Below are positions 1-7,490 of a stretch of 43,885 nt of DNA, in pieces. The stretch is from an uncultured Eggerthellaceae bacterium. Lineage in GTDB: Bacteria; Actinomycetota; Coriobacteriia; Coriobacteriales; Eggerthellaceae. The position numbers were made by a program, and so were the translations under genes. How positions within the stretch are numbered: position 1 is the first letter of the stretch; every line of letters begins with the position of its first letter. The stretch is taken from positions 1-43,885 of the forward strand of contig CAJTXX010000015.1 in NCBI GenBank assembly GCA_910584145.1. The letters are read 5' to 3'. Under the pieces are notes generated by a model. The model worked only from the letters and a program-made list of their open reading frames with translations. It was not told the origin of the DNA and searched no databases.

Positions 1-59
1 CTCTTGATGCCCTCCCGAAGAAGATGCCATTTGCTCCGTCCCTTTGGGTTCTACCTATT

Positions 60-79
60 AGCCCCGTGCAACGGGGGCT
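60..79 (+). other. GC-rich hairpin upstream of the MFS gene
   Basis: AGCCCCG at 60-66 pairs with CGGGGGCT at 72-79 (one bulged G) around a 5-nt loop. No T-tract follows, so this could be a leader hairpin of the MFS transcript or the remains of a terminator for a gene outside the window. The bases before it show no gene. Confidence 0.3.
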
Positions 80-118
80 CGGAATGCTCATAATGGAGGT
101 GAAAGAGGTGATCTGACA

Positions 119-2098
119 ATGGGTCTTTCCAGAAAACAATGGTTCATGCTGGTGGTTCTGGTGGTGGGCACGTTCGTAACGGTGCTGAACCAGACGCTGG
201 TGACGCCAGCGCTGCCATCCATCATGAACGAGATGAGCATAGATGCGCCGACCGGCCAATGGCTGACGACCGGCTTCACGCTGGTGAATGCCATCATGAT
301 ACCCATAACGGCGTATCTCCAAGACCGTTTCTCCACACGGCGGCTGTTCCTGTTCTCTATGATCGTGTTCGCGGCGGGCACGCTGATGTGCACCTGGGCG
401 CCGAACTTCCCGGTGCTGCTCGGCGGGCGCTTGGTGCAGGCGGCGGGCGCAGGCATCCTGATGCCGCTGTCCATGACGGTGCTGCTGGTGACATTCCCCA
501 TCGAGCGCCGCGGCAGCGCGATGGGCATCTTCGGCTTGGTGATCGCATTCGCGCCGGCCATCGGCCCCACGGTGGCGGGCATCATCATAGACGCGGCCGA
601 CTGGCACATCATGTTCTACGGCATTCTGGGGCTGGTGGTGCTGGTCATCGTCGCGTCCATCTTCCTGATCGAGGATCGCCCGCCTGCCAACAAAGGCGAC
701 TCGGCGCTCGATCCGCTGTCGCTCGTGTTGTCCACGGTCGGCTTCGGCGGCCTGCTGTATGGCTTCAGCGTGTTCGGCTCGGCGGGGCTCAACCCCGTCG
801 CCATCGGCATCAGCGCGGTGGGCGCGGCCTGCGTGGTGTGGTTCTTCATACGACAGACCCATCTGGCGGTGCCCATGCTGCGCGTGAAGGTGCTGACGAA
901 CCGCAAGTTCCTCATCGCCACGATCATCGGCATGCTGGTGCAGGGGTCGCTCTTGGCTGCGGGCATCCTGATGCCCATCTACGTGCAGACGCTCATGGGC
1001 TACTCGGCCACCATATCGGGCTTGGTGCTCATGCCGGGCGCCATCCTCATGGGCATCATGAACCCCATCGCGGGCAAGCTGTTCGACAAGCACGGCCCGC
1101 GGGTGTTGGGCGTGGTGGGCATGGCTCTGCTATTCATAACCACGGTGGGCTTCGGCCTGCTGACGCTGGAGAGCAGCCTAGCTTATATAACAGTGCTGTA
1201 CATGGTGCGCATGGTGAGCATGGCGCTGGTGAACATGCCTATCACCACGTGGGGCATGAACGCGCTCGACACCCGCTACATGAACCACGGGACCAGCGTG
1301 AACAATACGCTGCGGCAGGTAGCGGGCTCCATCGGCACGGCGATGGTGGTGTCCGTCTCGGCGCTGGTGACGAACATGGCGCAGCCTGCATGGGGCGGCG
1401 CGCAGGCCAACATGTATGGCATCAACATGGCTTTCATGGCGTGCGCGGCGTTCGTGCTGGCCGGTTTCGTGCTGACGCTGATATTCGTGAAGGGCAAGCC
1501 CGGCGAGACGGCGCCCGTCGGCGCCGAGGGCGGCGCTGCGCAGGAGCCGGTGGCGGGCAAGGCGGCACTGCGCGACATCATGAAGCGCGACGTGTTCACG
1601 CTGCCGGCTGCCGCCACGGTGCAGCAGGCTATGCAGCTGTTCATCGACAAGGGCATCAGCGCGTGCCCCATCGTGGATGCGAATGGGCTGCCGGTCGGGT
1701 TCATCTCCGATGGTGACATATTGAAGCAGCTCTCGCGTCGTAGCGGCAGCTACACCGACCCCATCGTGCTGATAGCCACGTCAGCTAACGATGACACCTC
1801 CTATTCCGACAAGCTGCATCAGATCATGCAGCTTCCGGTGAGCGCGGTGGGCGTGCGGGAATCCATCGGCGTGAACGTGCATGCCGACCTCGAAGAGGTG
1901 TGCCGCGTGCTGGCGCAGAACCACCTGAAGAAGGTGCCGGTGATGGACGAAGGGCGCATCGTGGGCATCATCAACCGCAGCGACATAACGCGCTACTCGA
2001 TGGAAGAGTACCTGGCGGGCCACCCCGAAGATGCCGTCTGCTGCGACGAGGGCAGCTCCGACCGCGAACCTTGCGCTGCGGGCGCGCCTAGCGCCTGA
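119..2098 (+). CDS. MFS drug exporter (DHA2/EmrB-QacA type) fused to a C-terminal CBS-domain pair
   Basis: Residues 1 to about 460 form a polytopic permease with about 14 hydrophobic segments. TM1 carries LNQTLVTPALPSI, typical of the 14-TM DHA2 branch, and motif C appears as GPTVAGI. After a short Ala/Gly/Glu linker, residues about 480-640 hold two CBS motifs (RDIMKRDVFTLPA...CPIVDANGLPVGFISDGDIL and KKVPVMDEGRIVGIINRSDI). Such exporters use the proton gradient; CBS pairs in other proteins sense adenosine nucleotides, so an energy- or ligand-gated exporter is inferred. The ATG is preceded by AGAGGTG at good spacing. The substrate cannot be read from sequence. The gene stands alone, followed by two small hairpins. 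The family is confident; gating by the CBS pair is a hypothesis. Confidence 0.9.
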   Translation: MGLSRKQWFMLVVLVVGTFVTVLNQTLVTPALPSIMNEMSIDAPTGQWLTTGFTLVNAIMIPITAYLQDRFSTRRLFLFSMIVFAAGTLMCTWAPNFPVLLGGRLVQAAGAGILMPLSMTVLLVTFPIERRGSAMGIFGLVIAFAPAIGPTVAGIIIDAADWHIMFYGILGLVVLVIVASIFLIEDRPPANKGDSALDPLSLVLSTVGFGGLLYGFSVFGSAGLNPVAIGISAVGAACVVWFFIRQTHLAVPMLRVKVLTNRKFLIATIIGMLVQGSLLAAGILMPIYVQTLMGYSATISGLVLMPGAILMGIMNPIAGKLFDKHGPRVLGVVGMALLFITTVGFGLLTLESSLAYITVLYMVRMVSMALVNMPITTWGMNALDTRYMNHGTSVNNTLRQVAGSIGTAMVVSVSALVTNMAQPAWGGAQANMYGINMAFMACAAFVLAGFVLTLIFVKGKPGETAPVGAEGGAAQEPVAGKAALRDIMKRDVFTLPAAATVQQAMQLFIDKGISACPIVDANGLPVGFISDGDILKQLSRRSGSYTDPIVLIATSANDDTSYSDKLHQIMQLPVSAVGVRESIGVNVHADLEEVCRVLAQNHLKKVPVMDEGRIVGIINRSDITRYSMEEYLAGHPEDAVCCDEGSSDREPCAAGAPSA

Positions 2099-2127
2099 TG
2101 CGCCTCGGGCGCATGGCGGCAACCGCC
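2098..2127 (+). other. Two tandem small hairpins after the MFS gene
   Basis: ATGCGCC-TCG-GGCGCAT (2098-2114) starts on the last base of the stop codon, and GGCGG-CAA-CCGCC (2115-2127) follows directly. No T-run follows, so this is a weak terminator candidate or an mRNA 3'-end stabiliser. Confidence 0.3.
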
Positions 2128-2197
2128 TGTCGCGCGCCCCAAGGTTACATACCTGCTGCAACGGGCGATATATGACCAGCTTTCTGCTCGTTCGCAA

Positions 2198-2203
2198 TAT
2201 AAT
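2198..2203 (+). promoter_or_regulatory. Probable -10 element for the DUF21/CorC gene
   Basis: A perfect TATAAT lies 28 nt before the chosen start. No convincing -35 is found 16-18 nt upstream. The Shine-Dalgarno AAGGAG is at 2218-2223. Confidence 0.45.
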
Positions 2204-2231
2204 CTATGCAACCTACTAAGGAGCAATGAAC

Positions 2232-3569
2232 ATGACCGAAGGTGTTGGCATACTGATAAGCTTGGCGCTCGTCGTGGTATTCCTGGCGATGAACGCTTTC
2301 TTCGTCGTCGCGGAGTTCGCGCTGGTGCGCGTGCGCAAGTCGCAGCTCGAGCTGTCGGTCGCCGAGGGGAAGCGCGGCGCGAAGAACGCGCTCACCATCG
2401 CGCTCGATGTGAATGCGTACCTGAGCGCTTGCCAGCTGGGCATCACGCTCGCGTCGCTGGCGCTGGGCTGGCTGGGCGAGCCGGTGTTCGCTGCGCTGAT
2501 ACGCCCGCTGTTCGAGCTGTTCGGCGCGCCTGAGGCGGTCATCGCGGTGGCTGCTGTGGCCATCGGTTACTTCATCATGACCACGCTGCATGTGGTGGCC
2601 GGCGAGCTCATCCCGAAATCGCTCGCCATCTTCTCCACCGAGAAGTACGCGCTGGCCACGGCCACGCCGCTCATGTGGTTCTTCCGCATCACGTATCCCA
2701 TCATGTGGCTGTTCAACAGCATAACGAACGGGTTCGTCCGCCTGCTCGGGCACGACCCGGCCAACGAGCACGAGGTGTTCACCGGCGACGAGATCAAGAT
2801 ACTGGTGGACGAATCGACCGAGAGCGGCCTTATCGCTGCCGAGCAGAACGAGTTCGTCGACAACGTGCTCGACCTGGGCGATAAGGACGCCGAGGCCATC
2901 ATGACGCCGCGCACTGACGTGGTGTTCCTCGATCTGGAGGACACGCTCGAAGAGAACGAGGCGCTCATCCGGCAGTACAGCTACTCGCGCTATCCCGTGT
3001 GCCGCGGCAGCAAGGACCATATCGTAGGCTTCGTGCACATCAAAGACCTGTACGGTCTACCGCTCGGCACGCCGATGGACGAGTGGAAGATACGCGAGCT
3101 GCCGGCCGTGCCGGAGACGGTATCCATCGCGCGCCTGATCGACACGCTGCAAGAGGGCCGCACCGAGATATGCCTCGTAGTGGACGAGCATGGCGGCACG
3201 GCGGGCATCGTCACGCTCTCAGATGTGATGGAGCAGATCGTGGGCCGCATCGACGACGAGTACCGCCACGATTCGGAAGACGTGGTGAAGCGTGACGACG
3301 GCACGCTGGTGGTGGATGGCGGCATGTCCATCGACCAGTTCGAGGACTTGATCGGCTTCCGCCCGCCCGAGGCCGACGAGGTGGAGACGTTGGGCGGCCT
3401 GCTGGCGAACATGCTCGACCGCATCCCCGAGGAGGGCGACCATGTCATGCTCTCGCGCGAGACGGCTACCGGCTCTACCGTGGTGCCGCTGACCGTAGAG
3501 CAGATGGACCGTTTCCGCGTCGACAAGGTAGAGGTCCGCATCGAGAAGCACCAGAAGCTGGAAGACTAG
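2232..3569 (+). CDS. DUF21/CNNM-CorC family membrane protein (hemolysin C-like)
   Basis: A 445-residue protein of the usual length for the family. An N-terminal DUF21/CNNM region (about 1-190, three to four membrane segments, with VVAEFALVRVRKSQL and the GELIPKSLA motif) is followed by a CBS pair (about 200-330, including IMTPRTDVVFLD and CLVVDEHGGTAGIVTLSD) and a CorC_HlyC transporter-associated domain (about 345-435). Family members are linked to Mg2+/Co2+ efflux or divalent-cation homeostasis; haemolytic activity is doubtful. There are two ATGs. The one at 2226 lies only 2 nt after AAGGAG, whereas 2232 is 8 nt away, so 2232 is preferred. A shorter relative without DUF21 is encoded at 32080. 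Confidence 0.92.
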   Translation: MTEGVGILISLALVVVFLAMNAFFVVAEFALVRVRKSQLELSVAEGKRGAKNALTIALDVNAYLSACQLGITLASLALGWLGEPVFAALIRPLFELFGAPEAVIAVAAVAIGYFIMTTLHVVAGELIPKSLAIFSTEKYALATATPLMWFFRITYPIMWLFNSITNGFVRLLGHDPANEHEVFTGDEIKILVDESTESGLIAAEQNEFVDNVLDLGDKDAEAIMTPRTDVVFLDLEDTLEENEALIRQYSYSRYPVCRGSKDHIVGFVHIKDLYGLPLGTPMDEWKIRELPAVPETVSIARLIDTLQEGRTEICLVVDEHGGTAGIVTLSDVMEQIVGRIDDEYRHDSEDVVKRDDGTLVVDGGMSIDQFEDLIGFRPPEADEVETLGGLLANMLDRIPEEGDHVMLSRETATGSTVVPLTVEQMDRFRVDKVEVRIEKHQKLED

Positions 3570-3643
3570 CTGTCTGTGCAGCTGCGCCGTTTTCCGGACG
3601 CAGGGCTCGCTCTTAGCAAGAACTTCGAGATGTGTGACGATCT

Positions 3644-3753
3644 CTAGTAAAAAACGCACGATATGTGACAAAGAAGATGAGTACGCGCGCATTTCGGCCG
3701 TTTTGTTCGTCGAATGCGCTTGCTTTTGTCACACATCGTGCATTTTTTACTAG
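3644..3753. repeat. Long inverted repeat (29-bp arms) between convergent genes
   Basis: The arm at 3644-3672 (begins CTAGTAAAAAACGCACGAT) matches the reverse complement of 3725-3753 at 27 of 29 positions. The 52-nt spacer holds a smaller imperfect hairpin (GCGCATT at 3687-3693 against CGAATGCGC at 3711-3719). A partial third copy of the GATGTGTGAC core sits at 3629-3638. The ends are CTAG, and no target-site duplication is visible. It lies between the converging CorC and ABC1-kinase genes, so it may end transcription in both directions or be a dispersed palindromic (REP/MITE-like) element. Confidence 0.75.
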
Positions 3754-3823
3754 CGGAGGCGCTTGATAATCGTTTTGGCGCGCGTCTGTTCTGGCGCCGG
3801 GCAGCGCGGCGCGGGAAAAACGG

Positions 3824-5476
3824 CTAGTCGGCTTTCAGGTTGTTCTTCATGCGGTGGCGCGATTTCAGCGTCACGAAGATGACGTAAACGCCCAGCACGA
3901 ACGCGCCCAGGTAGCCCAGCACGCCCAAGATGGGCACTTCGAGCAGCCGCGGCTCCATGCTGGTGGTGCAGAGTATCGACGAGCCGATGAACAGCCCCAT
4001 CGAGATGAGCGCGAGCGACGCGCGTCCGAGCGATGCGTATACGGTGGCCAGCGCGTCTTCCGATATGGAGACGTCGCCTTTCACCCGCAGCTCGCCGCGC
4101 TCCAGCATCTCTAGCGTGTCGGACACCTGATAGGGCAGCTTCGCCAGCGCTTCGGTCGATTCCGCTGCGGCGCCCACCAGGTCGAGCGCTCGCATCTTCA
4201 GATGCTCAGGATCGAGCGATTGCTTCAGCACATGCTGGCTGACCACTTCGAGCACGTTGGTGGTGGGGGCGATGCTCTCCATCAGGCCCTCGATGGTGAC
4301 CACGCCGCGCACCAGCATGGTGACGGCCGGCAGCATGATAAGGCTCTGCCCGCGCATGATCTCGATCATCTCGCCGAGCACGGCGCCTATGTTGATGTCT
4401 TGCAGGTCGGCCGAGCCGTACTTGCCCAGCAGCGCCGCCAATTGCGACAGCAGCGCGCCGTGGTCGAGCTCGCCGTGGCGCTTCGAGATGCTCAGCACCG
4501 CCTGCATGAGGTCGTAGGCGTTGTCGGACACCACTGCGCGCATCATGCGGCCTACCTGCTGCCGCTCTGAGGCGGTCAGGCTGCCGGTCATGCCGAGGTC
4601 TATCCAGACGATCTCGTCGCCGCGGACGATGATGTTGCCCGGGTGCGGGTCGGCATGGAAGAAGCCCACGTCGAGCACCTGGGAGATGTAGTTCTGGATG
4701 AGCCGGTCGGCCAGCTGGCCGATGTCGTAGCCCTGCGCTGCGAGCTGCTCGACGTCGCTGATCTCGGTGCCCTGCACGTATTCCATGACCAGCACGGCGT
4801 CGTTGCTCGCCTCGGGGTAGGCGATGGGGCAGGTTATCCCGCGCCACTGCCGGCATTCCTCGTGAAAGCGCAGCAGGTTGCCCAGCTCTATGGCGAAATC
4901 AGTCTCGTTCTCGGTGGTCTTCTCCAGCACGTCGACGAAATTCTGGAGGTTCATCCAGATGGCCTCGTGCGACGAGGCGACGAACTCGGCGGTGACCAGC
5001 GCACGCTTCATCAGCGCGATATCCTCGGCCATCTGCTGCACGATGCCCGGGCGGCGCACCTTCACCGCTACCGGCGTGCCGTCGAGCAGCACAGCGCGGT
5101 GCACCTGCGCGATGGATGCCGCGCCCAGCGGCTCAGGGTCTATGGCGAGGAATATCTCTTGCCAGCTGTGGCCATAGGCGGTGTCCATGCACGAGAGCAC
5201 CGTCTCGTAGGGCAGGGGAGCGGCATCGTCTTGCAGTTGCTCGAAGACGTCGCAGTATTCCTTCGGCAGCAGATCGCTGCGGCTGGAAGCTAGTTGGCCG
5301 ATCTTCACGTAGGTGGGGCCCAGCGCTTCCAGCACCTCCACCGCCTTCTGCGGCGTGAGGCCTTGCGTCACCTTGTACTTGCGCATGACCGCCAAGATCT
5401 CGCGCATGCGGTGCCCGGATGTCTTATCGCTCAAAGACACCTGCGCGACATGCAGGAACTCCTGGAAGGTGGCCAT
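3824..5476 (-). CDS. ABC1/AarF/UbiB atypical kinase family protein
   Basis: A 550-residue protein with the family hallmarks. The KxGQ helix is LGPTYVKIGQLASSRSDLLP (about residues 50-70); the Ala-rich nucleotide loop is GAASIAQVHRA with the lysine in VAVKVRRPG; the catalytic/metal region is HADPHPGNI, and WIDLGMTG stands in for DFG. Two hydrophobic segments close the C-terminus. UbiB/Coq8 relatives are ATPases that support isoprenoid-quinone biosynthesis at the membrane; the same role here, probably with menaquinone, is inferred. It is transcribed just after the LytTR regulator (21-nt gap), suggesting a two-gene unit. Confidence 0.92.
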   Translation of the reverse strand: MATFQEFLHVAQVSLSDKTSGHRMREILAVMRKYKVTQGLTPQKAVEVLEALGPTYVKIGQLASSRSDLLPKEYCDVFEQLQDDAAPLPYETVLSCMDTAYGHSWQEIFLAIDPEPLGAASIAQVHRAVLLDGTPVAVKVRRPGIVQQMAEDIALMKRALVTAEFVASSHEAIWMNLQNFVDVLEKTTENETDFAIELGNLLRFHEECRQWRGITCPIAYPEASNDAVLVMEYVQGTEISDVEQLAAQGYDIGQLADRLIQNYISQVLDVGFFHADPHPGNIIVRGDEIVWIDLGMTGSLTASERQQVGRMMRAVVSDNAYDLMQAVLSISKRHGELDHGALLSQLAALLGKYGSADLQDINIGAVLGEMIEIMRGQSLIMLPAVTMLVRGVVTIEGLMESIAPTTNVLEVVSQHVLKQSLDPEHLKMRALDLVGAAAESTEALAKLPYQVSDTLEMLERGELRVKGDVSISEDALATVYASLGRASLALISMGLFIGSSILCTTSMEPRLLEVPILGVLGYLGAFVLGVYVIFVTLKSRHRMKNNLKAD

Positions 5477-5497
5477 GCGCGGTGCTGGCGCAGCGGG

Positions 5498-6211
5498 CTA
5501 GATGCCCAGTGCTTTCTTCAGGTTGCTGACGCGGCGGCGGCTGACGGGTATCTTCTCGTCGACGCCGTTCAGCATCAGCAGCAGCGTGCCGCCCGATACC
5601 GATTCGATCTCTTCCACCATCGACAGGTTCACCAGGTAGCCGCGGTGCACGCGGAAGAACCCGTGGCCGTCGAGCCGCTTCTCGAGCTGGGCCAGGCTGA
5701 CGGTACTGAAATAGCGGTCGGTGTCGGTTTGCAGGTACGCGTAGTCGTCGCGCGCCATGACGAAGCGGATCTTATCGATGCCGATGAGTATCTTCTTGCC
5801 GCCCTTCTCCACCGGGATGCGCTCGCTCTTCTGCGCTTGCACGTGCAGCGCCACCTGCTCGCGCACGCGTGCGATGGCCTGCGCCAGGCGCTCCGTCTCC
5901 ACGGGCTTCACCAGATAATCTATGGCGTGCACTTGGAAGGCGTCGAGGGCGTGCTCGCTGTATGCGGTGACGAACACCACGGCCGGCGGGAATTTCAGAT
6001 GCTTCAGAGCTTCGGCCAGTTGGAGACCAGTGGCTTCGGGCATGTTTATATCAAGGAACATCACGTCGCACGGATATTCCTTCAGCTTCTCTATCGCCTC
6101 GCGTACGCCAGCTGCCTCGGCCACCACTTCAACGCCGCCGACTTCCTCCAAGAGGAAGTTCAGCTCTGACCGTGCGGGCGCTTCGTCGTCTACGATGATT
6201 GCTTTCAACAC
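5498..6211 (-). CDS. Response regulator, receiver plus LytTR DNA-binding domain (orphan)
   Basis: The receiver domain (about 1-120) has the acidic pair DD at 8-9, phospho-acceptor D54 in FLDINMPE, T/S in FVTAYSE and K in YLVKPVE. A LytTR domain (about 135-237) follows, with VHRGYLVNLSMVEEIE and PVSRRRVSNLKKALG. These proteins bind direct-repeat sites to control wall, competence or virulence genes. No ATG starts the frame. GTG at 6211 (5 nt after GGGAG) or TTG at 6208 (8 nt, giving MKAIIVDDE) is likely; both fit. No cognate sensor kinase is adjacent, which is unusual because the LytS-type partner is normally next door. The ABC1 kinase-like protein follows in the same unit. Confidence 0.9.
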   Translation of the reverse strand: MLKAIIVDDEAPARSELNFLLEEVGGVEVVAEAAGVREAIEKLKEYPCDVMFLDINMPEATGLQLAEALKHLKFPPAVVFVTAYSEHALDAFQVHAIDYLVKPVETERLAQAIARVREQVALHVQAQKSERIPVEKGGKKILIGIDKIRFVMARDDYAYLQTDTDRYFSTVSLAQLEKRLDGHGFFRVHRGYLVNLSMVEEIESVSGGTLLLMLNGVDEKIPVSRRRVSNLKKALGI

Positions 6212-6244
6212 ATGTACTCCCACTAACGAGATTGCAGTCGCTCT

Positions 6245-6250
6245 ATTATA
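6245..6250 (-). promoter_or_regulatory. Possible -10 element for the LytTR regulator
   Basis: TATAAT on the minus strand lies 34 nt before the GTG start. The core ATTATAAT is self-complementary, so a -10 can be read on either strand. No clear -35. Confidence 0.35.
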
Positions 6251-6295
6251 ATGCACAAATCAACCGTTCACCGAGAAAACGAGACACTTTTCAGC

Positions 6296-6301
6296 TATAC
6301 T
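6296..6301 (+). promoter_or_regulatory. Possible -10 element for tRNA-Leu
   Basis: TATACT lies 30 nt upstream of the tRNA 5' end. The -35 region (GAGAAA at 17-nt spacing) is weak. Confidence 0.4.
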
Positions 6302-6331
6302 CATTCGTGCGCATAAGCGCTCTTCGGAATT

Positions 6332-6415
6332 GCCCGGGTGGCGGAATGGCAGACGCGGAGGTCTCAAAAACCTCTACCTTCGGGTGTGTGGGTTCGACTC
6401 CCACCCCGGGCACCA
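6332..6415 (+). tRNA. tRNA-Leu (anticodon CAA)
   Basis: The acceptor arm GCCCGGG pairs with CCCGGGC, followed by A and an encoded CCA. The anticodon stem GAGGT/ACCTC encloses loop CTCAAAA, giving anticodon CAA, which reads UUG. There is a long variable arm (CTTCGGGTGTG region), as expected of a class II tRNA, and the T-loop GGTTCGACTC is intact. Length 84 nt with CCA. Confidence 0.97.
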
Positions 6416-6545
6416 TTTCAGGTTCCGTCTGCCTAGCGGCGGCCGGAACGAGTTGACGCTGCGAAGGCCGTCTAGCACCTCATATTCGCTTTCAAATCCC
6501 ACGCTGCCGCAACGGAGGCATGGGGCGCGGCTTTCCCTCGCCCGG

Positions 6546-7478
6546 CTAGTCCTTCTCGCCGGGTTGGCGGACGGTTATCTCTTGCTCCTTCACCGAGACG
6601 CGGCTGTGGGGCGGCACGCTGAACGTGACGAATGTGCTGCCGGCGATGACGCTGCCTTCGCCGATGACCGTCTCGCCGCCGAGCACGCTGGCGTTGCTGT
6701 AGATGGTCACGTTGTCCTCGATGGTGGGGTGGCGCTTCACGCCGTTCAGGCGCTGGCCGCCGCGCGTGGACAGCGCGCCCAGCGTGACGCCCTGGTAGAT
6801 CTTCACGTGGTCGCCTATCTCGGTGGTCTCGCCGATGACGACGCCGGTGCCGTGGTCGATGAAGAAGTACTCGCCGATCTTCGCCCCCGCGCCGATGTCG
6901 ATGCCCGTGCCGCTGTGCGCTAGCTCGGTCATGATGCGCGGGATGATGGGCACGTCCATCTCATACAGGATATGCGCCAGACGGTACACGTAGATGGCGT
7001 ACAGGCCGGGGTAGCTGAATATGACCTCTTCCTTGCTGCCGGCGGCCGGGTCGCCCTCGTAGAGCGCCTCCACGTCGGTCAGCAGTACCTGCTGCACGCG
7101 CGGTAGCTCGTCGAAGAATGCGGTGCACACCTCGGCCGCGCGATCGGTGATGTGGCGCGGCGCGCATTCGCCGCAACGCCCGGCGTCCACATTGTCGCAG
7201 GAGTCGTCGGTATAGGTGAGCGCCAGTATGATCTGCTCGCGCAGCATGCGCTCGATATGGATGAGTATCTCGCCGATGAAGTACCGCGGGCTGGTGTTCG
7301 GCGACAGCATCTCCTCGCCGAAATACCCCGGGAACACCACGCGGCGCAGCCCTTTGATGATGTCCTTCACCGCGGTGCGGCTGGGGAAGCGCAGACCGGG
7401 TTTGGTGAAGAATATCTCGTCTGCCTCGTAGTTCTTCTCTATCGCTGCCACGATCCGCTCAAGATTGTCACCGAACAT
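6546..7478 (-). CDS. cysE: Serine O-acetyltransferase
   Basis: Transfers acetyl from acetyl-CoA to L-serine, the first step of cysteine biosynthesis in the cytoplasm. The 310 residues comprise an N-terminal helical domain (about 1-170) and a left-handed beta-helix of hexapeptide repeats (about 190-300). The catalytic region GEYFFIDHGTGVVIGET has the DH pair and is followed by the VTLGALS turn and the NVTIYSNASVLGGETVIGEGSVI repeats. It is longer than the E. coli enzyme, matching the extended form found in many anaerobes. ATG follows GAGAGGG at 4 nt. It is the last gene of a minus-strand run with two YhgE-type genes (12-nt gap), an unexpected partnership. No cysK is seen in the window. Confidence 0.93.
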   Translation of the reverse strand: MFGDNLERIVAAIEKNYEADEIFFTKPGLRFPSRTAVKDIIKGLRRVVFPGYFGEEMLSPNTSPRYFIGEILIHIERMLREQIILALTYTDDSCDNVDAGRCGECAPRHITDRAAEVCTAFFDELPRVQQVLLTDVEALYEGDPAAGSKEEVIFSYPGLYAIYVYRLAHILYEMDVPIIPRIMTELAHSGTGIDIGAGAKIGEYFFIDHGTGVVIGETTEIGDHVKIYQGVTLGALSTRGGQRLNGVKRHPTIEDNVTIYSNASVLGGETVIGEGSVIAGSTFVTFSVPPHSRVSVKEQEITVRQPGEKD

Positions 7479-7490
7479 GATGCCCTCTCG

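Noticed and set aside
139..1716. A 525-codon plus-strand frame overlapping the MFS gene
   Set aside because: Composition is Arg/His/Gly-rich with no domain; the MFS frame has clear membrane segments and motifs.
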